From positions 1,240,001-1,304,000 of the forward strand of contig OZ255843.1 in NCBI GenBank assembly GCA_965277775.1: a stretch of DNA of 64,000 nt. The letters are read 5' to 3'. Each line of letters starts with the position of its first letter. The stretch's first letter is position 1. Of this stretch, positions 34,872 through 44,705 are shown piece after piece. This stretch comes from G965195345 sp965277775 (GTDB taxonomy: Bacteria > Pseudomonadota > Gammaproteobacteria > CAKMZV01). The notes under the pieces are model-generated. The model was not told the DNA's origin. It saw only the letters and a list, made by a program, of their open reading frames with translations, and ran no database searches. The translations under genes were made by a program, and so were the position numbers.

Positions 34872-37187
34872 TTATTTTTTCTTCTTTCTGGTCGAGCTGC
34901 GCTCATAAAACCATCCTCTAAGTCCTTTGGTTACATTAGGCAGTTTGCGCAGCACTCTCAGAGTCTGGGCTAACTGGCGACGATTTGATAGCAACACGAT
35001 TAGTTTGATCGTCGCATTGTCTGCGCCTTTTTCAACATTGGCGGAATCAATCTCAACTTGTATCTTCCACAAGGCAGATAAAATATCTGAGAGCATGCCC
35101 GCTTTATTCTCGCACTCTATTGAAATGGGAATGGGAAAGACCTGCTGTGTATTTTCCTGCCATTGAACGGGGACACAATTTTCAGGTTTCTTTTTAAATC
35201 GCCGAACATTTTTGCACTGTAGGCGATGAACGACCAAGCCTTTGTCTAAACTCAAATGCCCCATAATATTATCGCCTGGAAGCGGGTAACAACAACGGCC
35301 GTAAGCGATTGATATGCCTTCAGCCCCTTTGATTTGAACCGAAGATGGCACGGCTTTTGAAGGCTCTGATTGGTAAGGATTGGCCAGATCATAGAGTTTT
35401 TTTGCGACCAATCTCGGTGGCCAGCCGCCAATGCCAATTTGATAAAATAATTGTTCTAAATCAGGCATTTTCAGCTCATCTAAGGCTTGTTTGAGCACCT
35501 GATCCGACAACTCGGAAAAGGGGCTTTTTAATGTTTCCATGGCTCTTTCTAAAATTTCTTTGCCAAACTTTATGATTTCATCGCGCGTCTGCGACTTGAG
35601 GTATTGACGAACTTGTGTTCGAGCCTTGGCGGTCACCAAAAAAGTTAACCAATCTGGACTGGGCTGACCAAAATTGGAAGTATGAAAGTAAACGGTCTGA
35701 CCATTTTGTAGTAAGGTGTCTTTTCCAACGCGTTGTCGATCGATTTCACAAGCCACACAATGGTTACCCAAGTCAGAGTGAATGGCATAAGCCAGATCTA
35801 ATGCGGTCGAGCCTCGTGGCAGGGTATAAATTTTGCCCTTGGGTGTAAAAACAAAGACCTCTTGAGGGAATAAATCGGCTTTTACCGATTCTAGAAACTC
35901 GCTGGAAGTCCCAGCATTTTCTCCAACTTCAATGAGATCGTTGATCCACTTTTGTGACAATTTTTGATTTTGGACATTGGGTGATTCAGAACCAGAACTC
36001 TTATAAGACCAATGTGCAGCAATACCGTTCTCTGCGTTTTCATGCATGGTTTTGGTGCGAATTTGTATTTCCACGTGCGCGCCAGAAGGGCCAAACAGGA
36101 TGGTGTGCAATGATTGATAGCCATTGGCTTTGGGCAGAGAAATATAATCTTTTATTTTTTCGGGCACGGGTCGATAGATGCTGTGCATGATGCCGAGCAC
36201 CCTATAGCATTCATCGACTGAATTGACGATGATTCGGAAAGCGAAAAGATCCAAAATTTGGTCAAACTTTTTCCGAGGATCGCGGTTTTTCTCAGAGTAG
36301 AGAAGTTTTTCATCAAAAGTATTTCTACGCGCCTGCATTTTCAAAAACACCGAATATAGATGCTTCTCTCGACCCTGCACTTCGGCACTGATGCCCGCTT
36401 CTTTCAATCGCTTTTTGAGAAAATCGGAGACTTCAGAAATTTTTGTTCTGCGCTCTCCTTTGGCTTTTTTAATGGCCTTGGATAATATTTTATAACGCCA
36501 TGGTTGCATCGCATATAAGGCATTGTTCTCTAATCTCATTTGCCAAGCGTGCAAACCCAATCGAGCGGCAAGCGGCGCATAAATCTCTAAGGTTTCTGTG
36601 CCGATTCGGTTGCGTTTGCTTTGATTAAAAATCTCCAAAGTCTCACTGTTATGAACGCGGTCCGCCAACTTGATTAACAAAACGCGTAAATCAGACGCCA
36701 TGGCTAAAATCATCTTTTGTAGGCTTGCATGCTGTGCTTCTATGTTTGAGTTAAACTCAACACGATCGAGCTTGCTTACGCCATCGACCAAATGACTGAT
36801 GGTTGAGCCAAACTGCTTTTCTATGTGTGACAGCGTTATCTGAGTATCTTCAACCACATCGTGGATCAGCGCTGCAATGATCGTATCGGTATCTAATTTG
36901 AGTTGAGCCAGTAATACGGCGACGGCAACAGGGTGGGTAATATAAGGTTGCCCATCCCTGCGAGATTGGCCTTGATGCGCTTTGCGGGCCAAAATAAAGG
37001 CGGCATAAATGGACTTTTTCTGTTTTCGGGACAGGTAAGAAATCGTTTCCTTTAAAGGTTGAAACTGATCTTTTACGGGCGTTTCAGTCCTGAAGGATAA
37101 GGCTTTAGGTAAGCGAACCTCAGGCAGGCGTAACTCTGATAAACGCGTGCCAGGCAAGCTACTAATCTTTTTAAAAAACGGCGCCAT
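34872..37187 (-). CDS. spoT: Bifunctional (p)ppGpp synthetase/hydrolase SpoT
   Basis: 771 residues. In order: an HD hydrolase domain with IAALIHDVVEDTQ (intact, so hydrolase-competent), a synthetase domain with ILDLFAFRIIVNSVDECYRVLG and YISLPKANGYQSLHT, a TGS domain (FVFTPKGKIYTLPRGSTALDL split), a helical/zinc-finger-like region with YGRCCYPLPGD, and a C-terminal ACT domain. RpoZ is encoded upstream on the same strand, as is common for spoT, with 146 bp between. Confidence 0.94.
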   Translation of the reverse strand: MAPFFKKISSLPGTRLSELRLPEVRLPKALSFRTETPVKDQFQPLKETISYLSRKQKKSIYAAFILARKAHQGQSRRDGQPYITHPVAVAVLLAQLKLDTDTIIAALIHDVVEDTQITLSHIEKQFGSTISHLVDGVSKLDRVEFNSNIEAQHASLQKMILAMASDLRVLLIKLADRVHNSETLEIFNQSKRNRIGTETLEIYAPLAARLGLHAWQMRLENNALYAMQPWRYKILSKAIKKAKGERRTKISEVSDFLKKRLKEAGISAEVQGREKHLYSVFLKMQARRNTFDEKLLYSEKNRDPRKKFDQILDLFAFRIIVNSVDECYRVLGIMHSIYRPVPEKIKDYISLPKANGYQSLHTILFGPSGAHVEIQIRTKTMHENAENGIAAHWSYKSSGSESPNVQNQKLSQKWINDLIEVGENAGTSSEFLESVKADLFPQEVFVFTPKGKIYTLPRGSTALDLAYAIHSDLGNHCVACEIDRQRVGKDTLLQNGQTVYFHTSNFGQPSPDWLTFLVTAKARTQVRQYLKSQTRDEIIKFGKEILERAMETLKSPFSELSDQVLKQALDELKMPDLEQLFYQIGIGGWPPRLVAKKLYDLANPYQSEPSKAVPSSVQIKGAEGISIAYGRCCYPLPGDNIMGHLSLDKGLVVHRLQCKNVRRFKKKPENCVPVQWQENTQQVFPIPISIECENKAGMLSDILSALWKIQVEIDSANVEKGADNATIKLIVLLSNRRQLAQTLRVLRKLPNVTKGLRGWFYERSSTRKKKK

Positions 37188-37333
37188 AGCCTTTGATTAT
37201 ACGTTATTTATTCAGTAATCTTGGGGTGGTTTTTAAGTCAGACCACGGTTTTGAAAGTGGCGTAAAAACGCCGTTGGAATTTAGGCGTTGCCGCTTAATT
37301 CCACAGTTTGATTTGTTTGGGAAGTTTGAAGAA

Positions 37334-37594
37334 TTATTCGTGATTGTTTTCGTTCTGATAAGCGGGAATGTCTCTCAGCTCATTCAGTGCACGCGCTTCT
37401 TCTTCAATGCTTTCTTTGGTGCTGACGTTCTCGGCAATTTCACGCAATGCTAAAACAACAGGCTTATCATTTTCAATGGGCACTTTGGCTTTGCTCCCTT
37501 GGGCGATTTGATAAGCACGTTTGGCCGCAATTAGCGTCAAATCAAAGGGATTTTCAATTTTAGAAATACAATCATCAACAGTTACACGAGCCAT
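37334..37594 (-). CDS. rpoZ: RNA polymerase omega subunit
   Basis: 86 residues starting MARVTVDDCISKIENPFDL and with the AAKRAYQIAQG helix that contacts beta-prime. It lies upstream of spoT, as in E. coli, but gmk is not found upstream here. Confidence 0.96.
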   Translation of the reverse strand: MARVTVDDCISKIENPFDLTLIAAKRAYQIAQGSKAKVPIENDKPVVLALREIAENVSTKESIEEEARALNELRDIPAYQNENNHE

Positions 37595-37837
37595 AAGTTA
37601 CACATCTAGTTTAGTTTTTTAAAAAATTCAGAATTCATCATCATGCCCTCAGACTGAGCAAAGGCATAAAAAATTGTACTGGGAAGGCGTTTATTATATC
37701 GCTTAGCATCATTTCAAGGGTGATATTTTGTACAGCCTTAAATGTTTGTGCTTTGACCCTTAATACGCTTGAACCCGCCCAATCACTTTGATAGCGGTTA
37801 CAATCTTAAGGAAACTGATTAAACTTAAGGAGCAAAC

Positions 37838-38332
37838 ATGACACAAGTGACATTTAAAGGCAATAGCGTTTCCCTCAAAGGGAACTTAATAGCAAAGGGT
37901 GAATCCCTCTCAGACATCGCGTTGGTTGCGGCAGATTTATCGACATGTACCTTACCCAATGCGCCTGTTTTGCTTTGTTTGTTTCCAAGTATTGATACAG
38001 GCGTGTGCGCCACTCAGACACGAGAATTTAATAAACGAGTCTCTGAAGCGGGCATTGAAATTTGGACGGTTTCATTAGATTTGCCCTTTGCATTGGGTCG
38101 TTTTTGTGCCGCTGAGGGCATAGATGGCGTCAAAACTTTGTCTGACTTTCGCAATCAATCCCTTGCCCATACAGGGGTTCAAATGGCTGACGGGCCTTTA
38201 GCCGGCTTATACGCAAGAGCAACCTTATTGGTTGATGCAAAAGGTATTGTTCGCTACGTTGAATTGGTCTCAGAAGTGACCGATGAACCCGATTATGAAG
38301 CAACAATGGCTGCGATTCGCAATTTGAAGTAG
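37838..38332 (+). CDS. tpx: Thiol peroxidase
   Basis: An atypical 2-Cys peroxiredoxin of 164 residues that reduces alkyl and hydrogen peroxides with thioredoxin. The peroxidatic cysteine is in PSIDTGVCATQTREFN and the resolving cysteine in RFCAAEGI. The start has an excellent AAGGAG at seven bases. It stands alone, convergent with fau. Confidence 0.96.
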   Translation: MTQVTFKGNSVSLKGNLIAKGESLSDIALVAADLSTCTLPNAPVLLCLFPSIDTGVCATQTREFNKRVSEAGIEIWTVSLDLPFALGRFCAAEGIDGVKTLSDFRNQSLAHTGVQMADGPLAGLYARATLLVDAKGIVRYVELVSEVTDEPDYEATMAAIRNLK

Positions 38333-38401
38333 CAATCTCACAAATTATTGGATGCGCTTGTCGCGAAGGCGGTACGGCGCACGTCAATGACGACGGTTAT
38401 C

Positions 38402-39022
38402 TTAATTGTGGTTTTGCCCCATCTTTTTTGTTGGCGCTCTACCCCTATATCGATTTTTCTCCGTTAATATTTGATGAAGCTGAATATCCCATTTTTCCAT
38501 CGGAATGGTCCGACATTTTTGGGCTTCCAAAGCAACGCCGACCTTCATCAGCGTTCGCGCAGATTTTTGACCCAAGGTGCGGTCGTAAAATCCGCCACCC
38601 AGCCCTAATCGATCACCTTTCGCGGTAAATCCCAACAAGGGTACAACAATAAAATCAAGTGTAGAGAAGGGCACAGCGCGTTTACTCTTAGGTTCTTTCA
38701 TGCCTAAAGCGTGGTGGCTGTAATGTTGTTTGCCCCAACGGCAGGGCACAAAATCTAAGCGATTGTGACGCACCACTGGGAGAAATAGTTTGAATTTTTT
38801 ATGACGTAATGTGTCGATGAGGCGATCGATGGGCACCTCTTGTGCCATGGGCTTGAACACAGCGACATTTTTGGTTTTTTTGTGCTTTTTAATCCAAGGG
38901 TAGATGGCGGTGACCAGTGTGTGCTCAAGGCGCCTTTTGTGCCTGTTTACAGCTGTTGCACGCTGTTTTTTGAGTGTCTGCCGAAGGTGGTTTTTTTGCT
39001 GACAGAGGTTGGGTTTATTCAC
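38402..39022 (-). CDS. fau: 5-formyltetrahydrofolate cyclo-ligase
   Basis: 206 residues. The signature is VVPLLGFTAKGDRLGLGGGFYDR near residue 140 (split by the Lys/Gly loop). It converts 5-formyl-THF to 5,10-methenyl-THF. Its immediate upstream neighbour on the same strand is the 6S RNA gene, the classic ssrS-fau (ygfA) arrangement. Confidence 0.92.
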   Translation of the reverse strand: MNKPNLCQQKNHLRQTLKKQRATAVNRHKRRLEHTLVTAIYPWIKKHKKTKNVAVFKPMAQEVPIDRLIDTLRHKKFKLFLPVVRHNRLDFVPCRWGKQHYSHHALGMKEPKSKRAVPFSTLDFIVVPLLGFTAKGDRLGLGGGFYDRTLGQKSARTLMKVGVALEAQKCRTIPMEKWDIQLHQILTEKNRYRGRAPTKKMGQNHN

Positions 39023-39094
39023 GTTGTTTTTACGTTTAATGAGCGCTAATGCCGTTGCAACAAAGACCCTGTTTCAACGGTCGCAATAACCAAA

Positions 39095-39278
39095 ATAAGA
39101 CTCCACGGTGCCGCTCTGGAAGTAGTGCCTTGAACCTGAGTTCAAGGGGGGAAAAATCCTGATTACTTTAGGGATTCTAGTTAAAGAGTCACACACCATG
39201 ACCAGATCAAATTCCCAAATTTTTAATTTTTAAAGTGCAAGGCTTGTATTCCAATAACACGAACACCGCAGATACTAA
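39095..39278 (-). ncRNA. ssrS: 6S RNA
   Basis: About 184 nt, the same size as E. coli 6S RNA. On the minus strand the conserved CCTTGAAC...GGTTCAAGG inverted pair is present at about 39127-39146, preceded by AGAATCCCTAAAG (compare AGAAGCCTTAAAA in E. coli) and followed by GCGGCACC. The 5' end carries TGTTCG, with CGGTG pairing to CACCG at the 3' end, as in the closing stem of 6S. It sits directly upstream of fau. The ends are estimated within a few bases. It binds the sigma-70 holoenzyme in stationary phase. Confidence 0.88.
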
Positions 39279-39281
39279 ACC

Positions 39282-39309
39282 ATTCTACCCGTATCGTAGA
39301 AAAGTGCAA
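39282..39309 (-). promoter_or_regulatory. Sigma-70 promoter of 6S RNA
   Basis: TTGCAC at 39309-39304 and TAGAAT at 39287-39282 on the minus strand, spaced by 16 bp. The predicted start, six to eight bases further on, falls at the 5' end deduced from the RNA itself. Confidence 0.72.
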
Positions 39310-39429
39310 CCAATATTCATGACAATCAATCAATTTAATACAATTTGGGGTAAAATTTAAGCCTTCAATTGCTTAGGTTCACAGCCCTTCTAACGCCAGC
39401 ATTTGCTCGCTAAAACTTTAAGGATACCC

Positions 39430-40143
39430 ATGCCCCTTCAACCAGATTGGATAGCCCCTTCAGTACTTTCTGCCGATTTTTCAAACCTTGGAAAAGAGGT
39501 CAAGGATGTGCTTAATGCCGGCGCTCACATGGTCCATTTTGACGTGATGGACAATCATTTTGTCCCTAACTTGACCATAGGGCCATTGGTTTGTGAATCG
39601 TTGAGCAACTACATGCAAAAGAACCAGCTGAATGCGGACATAGATGTGCATTTGATGGTTCAGCCCATTGATCGATTGATTCGAGATTTTGCTCAAGCGG
39701 GCGCCCAAACCATTACCTTTCATCCAGAAGCGACTGAAAGCATTGAAGATTCTATAAAACAGGTTAAATCACAGCAATGTCAGGTGGGGTTGGTTTTCAA
39801 TCCTGAAACGCCTTTAACGATTTTAGAAGATCACTTGCACAATCTTGACATGATTGTCATCATGTCGGTGAATCCTGGGTTTGCTGGTCAAGCCTTCATC
39901 CCCGATGCGCTTAACAAATTAGCCACCTGCCGCAAACTCATTGATCAATCTGGTAGGAATATTCGGCTACAAATTGATGGTGGCGTAAAAACGAGCAATA
40001 TAGCGCGCATTGCGCAGTCTGGGTGTGATACCTTTGTACTGGGTTCAGGTATTTTTTCACATCGTTGCACCAGCGATGCCAATCCATTCGAGGCGGTCAT
40101 ACAGAATTTGAACCAAACCATTGCAGAGACACGGCAAAGATGA
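39430..40143 (+). CDS. rpe: Ribulose-phosphate 3-epimerase
   Basis: A TIM-barrel enzyme of the pentose phosphate pathway, 237 residues from the ATG at 39430 (AAGGA seven bases before). An upstream TTG would add nine residues and is not favoured. Motifs: IAPSVLSADFSNLG, HFDVMDNHFVPNLTIGP, HLMVQPIDRLI, MSVNPGFAGQAFIP and IDGGVKTSNI. It lies upstream of trpE as in Pseudomonas, but gph is missing between them. Confidence 0.96.
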   Translation: MPLQPDWIAPSVLSADFSNLGKEVKDVLNAGAHMVHFDVMDNHFVPNLTIGPLVCESLSNYMQKNQLNADIDVHLMVQPIDRLIRDFAQAGAQTITFHPEATESIEDSIKQVKSQQCQVGLVFNPETPLTILEDHLHNLDMIVIMSVNPGFAGQAFIPDALNKLATCRKLIDQSGRNIRLQIDGGVKTSNIARIAQSGCDTFVLGSGIFSHRCTSDANPFEAVIQNLNQTIAETRQR

Positions 40144-40241
40144 GTTGGCCATTTGGTTTAATCAAAGCATTCAGGGGGTAATCCTTGCCTTTAAGTCACG
40201 CCATCCCTTCCGATGAAGCCCATAAAAGTCGCTTCAAGGGC

Positions 40242-40247
40242 TATAAT
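40242..40247 (+). promoter_or_regulatory. Possible -10 element upstream of trpE
   Basis: A perfect TATAAT 56 bp before the trpE ATG. No convincing -35 hexamer is seen at 16-18 bp, and no Trp-rich leader peptide or attenuator was found between it and trpE. A weak call. Confidence 0.35.
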
Positions 40248-40302
40248 ATTTTAAAAGTTCAAGTACCCATCTAATCAAATGGCATAATCGATTCAATTTC
40301 TT

Positions 40303-41799
40303 ATGGAACTAAATAGAGATCAGTTCATCAAACTCTGTCAGGCCGATTACTCATTAATCCCAATGAGTCGTCGCTTGCCCGCTGATTTTGAAACACCTTT
40401 GTCGGTCTATGTTAAATTGGCTCAAGGGGCAAATTCCTACTTGTTTGAGTCGGTTCAAGGCGGTGAAAAATGGGGGCGTTATTCCATCATCGGTTTGGAC
40501 TGTGAAGAATGGCTCTCAGTACACGGAAAAACCCTGTCGCATCATAAACAATCGGGCACAGAATGTCACGACGTTCAAGACCCATTGGTCTATGTCGATG
40601 AGTGGATTCAAACATTTAATGTACCCGAACACCCAGATTTGCCTTTATTTGCCGGTGGTTTGGTGGGTTATTTTGGCTATGAGACCATCACCTACATTGA
40701 ATCCAAACTCAGTCAACCGGATAAATCCGATGCCATTGGCGCCCCCGATATATTTTTGATGCTATCAAAAGAAATCGTCGTGTTTGATCGCCTAAAAGGC
40801 GAGCTACACTTGATTATCCACGTCGAACCACAGCCCGAAGCCTATGGCGCAGGTCAAGCTCGGTTAGATACATTAGAACAAGCTTTGGTACAAAACCCTT
40901 GTTATACCCAAACTCAAGCCGTTGCGCCCGCGAAATATCAGCCTGAGTACGAGTTTGAAGAAGAAAAATTTAAGCAGGCGGTGCGCACCATTCGTCAATA
41001 CATTCATGACGGTGATGTCATGCAGGTTGTCATATCGCAACGGTTAAAAATGCCGTTTAAGCATTCGGCGTTTAATTTGTACAGAGCATTGCGCAATATC
41101 AATCCTTCACCCTACATGTTTTACTTGCGTTTAGAGGCGTTTGAAATCGTCGGCGCTTCCCCCGAAATATTGGTGCGATTGGAGGGGCAAGAAGTATGCG
41201 TTCGGCCATTGGCGGGTACACGCCCAAGAGGGAAAAACCAAGCGCACGATTTGGCTTTGGAAGCTGAGCTGCTCAAAGATACCAAAGAATTAGCCGAACA
41301 TCTGATGTTGATTGACTTGGGGCGTAATGACATAGGCCGAATTTGTCAATATAATAGCATTGAACTGACCGAAAAAATGGCGATTGAGCGTTATTCGCAC
41401 GTCATGCACATTGTTTCCAATGTCACGGGCAAAAAGCATGAAGATATCACAGCCATGGATGTGTTGAGGGCTACCTTTCCAGCGGGCACTGTATCAGGCG
41501 CCCCCAAAGTGCGTGCTATGGAAATCATTTATGAATTAGAGCCTTTTAAACGTGGGGTTTATTCAGGTGCAGTCGGTTATGTGGGCTGGAATGGCAATAT
41601 GGATGCGGCCATTGCCATCCGTACAGCGGTGGTTAAGGATCAAACCTTATTCATTCAGGCGGGTGCGGGCATTGTTGCAGACTCCCAACCAGATAAGGAA
41701 TGGCAGGAAACGCTCAACAAAGGTCAGGCCTTGGTTCACGCGGCAAATCAAGTGGAAAAATACGTTCAAGCACAGTATAAAAAAAGAGCAGACCAATGA
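40303..41799 (+). CDS. trpE: Anthranilate synthase component I
   Basis: 498 residues. The N-terminal regulatory part includes YLFESVQGGEKWGRYSIIG, the site of tryptophan feedback binding. The C-terminal chorismate-binding domain has MQVVISQRLKMPF, VRPLAGTRPRGKN, LIDLGRNDIGR and PAGTVSGAPKVRAMEII. It overlaps trpG by 4 bp (ATGA). Confidence 0.97.
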   Translation: MELNRDQFIKLCQADYSLIPMSRRLPADFETPLSVYVKLAQGANSYLFESVQGGEKWGRYSIIGLDCEEWLSVHGKTLSHHKQSGTECHDVQDPLVYVDEWIQTFNVPEHPDLPLFAGGLVGYFGYETITYIESKLSQPDKSDAIGAPDIFLMLSKEIVVFDRLKGELHLIIHVEPQPEAYGAGQARLDTLEQALVQNPCYTQTQAVAPAKYQPEYEFEEEKFKQAVRTIRQYIHDGDVMQVVISQRLKMPFKHSAFNLYRALRNINPSPYMFYLRLEAFEIVGASPEILVRLEGQEVCVRPLAGTRPRGKNQAHDLALEAELLKDTKELAEHLMLIDLGRNDIGRICQYNSIELTEKMAIERYSHVMHIVSNVTGKKHEDITAMDVLRATFPAGTVSGAPKVRAMEIIYELEPFKRGVYSGAVGYVGWNGNMDAAIAIRTAVVKDQTLFIQAGAGIVADSQPDKEWQETLNKGQALVHAANQVEKYVQAQYKKRADQ

Positions 41800-42368
41800 T
41801 ATACATGATCGATAATTATGATTCGTTCACCTACAACTTAGTCCAATATTTTGGCATGTTAGGCGCAGAAGTGGTGGTGGGACGGAATGATCAAATCAGC
41901 TTGTCCGATATTGAGCAAGTTGGTTTAACGCATTTGGTCGTATCACCTGGGCCTTGTACGCCGAATGAAGCGGGTATTTCATTGGAGGCAATCAAACATT
42001 TCAGCGATAAATGTCCAATTTTAGGCGTTTGCCTTGGGCATCAAGCCATCGGTCAAATATTTGGTGCACGTGTGGTCAATGCCTCGACCATCATGCACGG
42101 CAAGACTTCAATGATTGAGCATGACGGCAAAGGCATATTTCAGGGTATTAAGTCTCCCTACCAAGCCACGCGTTATCACTCATTGTCGTTGGAAGACATT
42201 CCAGATTGCTTGGAAGTGTCCGCCCGAAGCGTTGCAGAGAATGACCAGCCTTCAGAGGTTATGGGGATTCGGCATAAGACCAAAGCCATTGAGGGCGTAC
42301 AATTTCACCCTGAGTCTATCATGTCAGAATTTGGCTTAGACGTATTACAAAATTTTATGAAACAATGA
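41796..42368 (+). CDS. trpG: Anthranilate synthase component II (glutamine amidotransferase)
   Basis: 190 residues, class I amidotransferase triad: Cys in GVCLGHQAIGQ, and His and Glu in GVQFHPESIMSE. It supplies ammonia to TrpE. The short form indicates no fusion to trpD. Confidence 0.97.
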   Translation: MIYMIDNYDSFTYNLVQYFGMLGAEVVVGRNDQISLSDIEQVGLTHLVVSPGPCTPNEAGISLEAIKHFSDKCPILGVCLGHQAIGQIFGARVVNASTIMHGKTSMIEHDGKGIFQGIKSPYQATRYHSLSLEDIPDCLEVSARSVAENDQPSEVMGIRHKTKAIEGVQFHPESIMSEFGLDVLQNFMKQ

Positions 42369-42389
42369 CCGCGCAATTGAAGGAGTAAG

Positions 42390-43412
42390 ATGATGCAAAT
42401 TTCAAAAACACTGAACAATCTATTGAATGGCAAAGACCTAACTGCTGTTGAAATGACCGATTTAATGAAACACATCATGACCGGTCAAGCCGAAGACGCC
42501 CAAATTGGTGCCGTTCTGGCAGGTCTCAGGGTTAAAGGCACCTCAATCATTGAAATCAGCAGTGCTGCCAAAGTGATGCGATCCTTATCCACAGCCGTCG
42601 CCTTTGAAGACAAATCACAATTGGTGGATACTTGTGGCACGGGGGGGGATGGCGCAGGATTATTCAATATCTCCACAGCCAGCGCCTTCGTCGCTGCTGC
42701 TGCGGGTGTCAAGGTCGCCAAGCACGGAAATCGTTCCAACACCTCGCAATCTGGCTCTTCTGACGTGCTGAGTGCCGCGGGCGTCAATTTAAATCTCACA
42801 GCCGAGCAAGTGAGCGACTGTATAAAAACGCTTGGCATTGGGTTTTTGTTTGCCCCCACCCATCACAGTGCCATGAAACACGTGGTGGCTGTACGAAAAT
42901 CCTTAGGGGTGCGCACCATTTTTAATTTATTGGGCCCCTTAACCAATCCAGCAGGTGCCCTCAATCAAGTATTGGGCGTATTCAGTCCAAAATTGCTCAA
43001 GACCATGGCAGAAGTCCTACGCGCCATGGGCAGCCGCCATGTTTTAGTGGTTCACAGCAATGATGGTTTGGATGAAATTTCGACCGCTGACATCACCCAA
43101 GTGGCGGAGTTAAAAAATGGCGAGATCATCATGCAGGAGATTGACCCAAGTGACTACGATTGTCGCCATGAAAATACCCAAGACTTAGTCGTATCGTCTC
43201 CACAACAAAGCCTCGCATTGATTGAGCAAGCATTGAACAATGCGTTTAAACCCGCAACCGATATGATTCGCCTCAACGCTGGCGCTGCCATTTATGTTGC
43301 TGGGCTTACGCCGCACTATATTGATGGCGTTGAATTGGCAACACAAGCCATAGAGTCTGGTAAAGCTTGGCAGTTATGGCAAGACTTTGTGGCATACACC
43401 AATAAATTTTGA
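42390..43412 (+). CDS. trpD: Anthranilate phosphoribosyltransferase
   Basis: 340 residues with DTCGTGGDGAGLFNISTAS and KHGNRSNTSQSGSSDVLSA split around the PRPP site, and NLLGPLTNPA. AAGGAG precedes a double ATG start at 42390/42393. It lies 21 bp after trpG. Confidence 0.97.
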   Translation: MMQISKTLNNLLNGKDLTAVEMTDLMKHIMTGQAEDAQIGAVLAGLRVKGTSIIEISSAAKVMRSLSTAVAFEDKSQLVDTCGTGGDGAGLFNISTASAFVAAAAGVKVAKHGNRSNTSQSGSSDVLSAAGVNLNLTAEQVSDCIKTLGIGFLFAPTHHSAMKHVVAVRKSLGVRTIFNLLGPLTNPAGALNQVLGVFSPKLLKTMAEVLRAMGSRHVLVVHSNDGLDEISTADITQVAELKNGEIIMQEIDPSDYDCRHENTQDLVVSSPQQSLALIEQALNNAFKPATDMIRLNAGAAIYVAGLTPHYIDGVELATQAIESGKAWQLWQDFVAYTNKF

Positions 43413-43419
43413 GGACACA

Positions 43420-44214
43420 ATGGACATCCTCTTTGAAATAGCGCAGCATAAGCGCCAAGAGGTTGCGCAAGCCAAAGGCAAAAAGTCTTTGGCAGAGATG
43501 GTTCAAGCCAGCGCTCAAGCCGCTGCGCCCAGAGGATTCATTCAAGCCTTAAACAATGCCTTGGCGCAACAACAGCCGGCGGTGATTGCAGAAATCAAAA
43601 AAGCTTCACCGAGTCAAGGGGTTATTCGAGCAGATTTCGACCCCATTGCCATAGCCAAAAGTTATGAACGCGGTGGCGCAACGACATTCTCAGTTTTAAC
43701 AGATAGCCGATATTTTCAAGGAGAAGGCGCCTATTTGCAGCAAATTCGCAACATTTCGTCACGACCTCTGTTACGAAAAGACTTCATTATTGATGAATGG
43801 CAAATTTATCAGTCAAGGTGTTTAGGCGCTGACTGTATTTTATTGATTGCCGCCATTTTGCCACCTGAGTTGCTGGCGCGTTTTTATCACATTGCCACAG
43901 AATTGCGTTTGGACGTCTTAATTGAAGTGCACGATGCAGACGAGCTCAACATTGCGGCGCAGTTGAATCCGCGATTGATTGGCATAAACAATCGAAATTT
44001 ACGCACCTTTGAGGTGGACATTCAAACCACCATCCAGTTGTGCCAACAAGCGCCAGAAAACTGTATTCTGGTGACTGAAAGCGGCATAAAAACTCAGGCA
44101 GATGTTCGTTTGATGCAAGCAAATGGTGTTCAAACATTTTTGATAGGCGAAGCTTTTATGCGTTGCGCCGACCCAGGGCAAGCGTTAAAGCGATTGTTTC
44201 AAGACGAGCGTTAA
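43420..44214 (+). CDS. trpC: Indole-3-glycerol-phosphate synthase
   Basis: 264 residues from the ATG at 43420, which has GAGG at a suitable distance. An upstream in-frame start lies inside trpD. Motifs: VIAEIKKASPSQGVIR, LRKDFIIDEWQIYQ, GINNRNLRTFEVD and VTESGIKTQADV. It is the monofunctional form without TrpF. trpA, trpB and trpF are not in the window. Confidence 0.97.
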   Translation: MDILFEIAQHKRQEVAQAKGKKSLAEMVQASAQAAAPRGFIQALNNALAQQQPAVIAEIKKASPSQGVIRADFDPIAIAKSYERGGATTFSVLTDSRYFQGEGAYLQQIRNISSRPLLRKDFIIDEWQIYQSRCLGADCILLIAAILPPELLARFYHIATELRLDVLIEVHDADELNIAAQLNPRLIGINNRNLRTFEVDIQTTIQLCQQAPENCILVTESGIKTQADVRLMQANGVQTFLIGEAFMRCADPGQALKRLFQDER

Positions 44215-44267
44215 ATCAAAAACCGAGGAATGATCAAACTAAAACAAAACACATCAATGAGGACCTC

Positions 44268-44690
44268 ATGAAATTAGTCTTAGATTGGCAAGAGAATGTT
44301 GCCACACAAGTGACCACCACAGGTGGGCATATTGTCAAAATGGATGGCATCGAGTCAGTGGGCGGACGTAATCAAGGCACGCGTCCAATGGAGATCATTT
44401 TATGTGGCCTAATGGGCTGCACCTCGATTGACATCGTCCATATTTTAAATAAAATGAAACAGACATTTGACGACTTCAAAATCATCGCGCACGCAGAACG
44501 GTCGGAAACATTACCAGCAGTTTTTACCAAAATAAACCTGGAATTTGTGTTCTATGGGGCGGATTTAGACCCCGAATCCATTCATCGAGCCGTATCATTG
44601 TCCAATGAAAAATATTGTTCAGTGTCCACCATGTTAAAACCGAAGGTGACCATTGAATGGAAGGTGACGTTGTTGCCGAATAAGTCTTAG
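44268..44690 (+). CDS. OsmC-family protein (YhfA-like)
   Basis: 140 residues. The two conserved cysteines of the OsmC/Ohr fold are in MGCTSIDIV and NEKYCSVSTML. The ATG at 44268 with AGGA is preferred over an upstream frame that overlaps trpC. Its place after trpC matches the Pseudomonas gene order. The peroxide or thiol substrate is unknown. Confidence 0.88.
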   Translation: MKLVLDWQENVATQVTTTGGHIVKMDGIESVGGRNQGTRPMEIILCGLMGCTSIDIVHILNKMKQTFDDFKIIAHAERSETLPAVFTKINLEFVFYGADLDPESIHRAVSLSNEKYCSVSTMLKPKVTIEWKVTLLPNKS

Positions 44691-44705
44691 AATGGCATAG
44701 CCGTT

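Noticed and set aside
34868..34906. An N-terminal extension of the CsgG-like lipoprotein.
   Set aside because: It adds a basic stretch overlapping spoT ahead of a signal sequence that is complete from the ATG at 34867.
37255..37275. A GGCGT/ACGCC hairpin between spoT and rpoZ as a terminator.
   Set aside because: The stem is only five base pairs and no T-run follows it on either strand.
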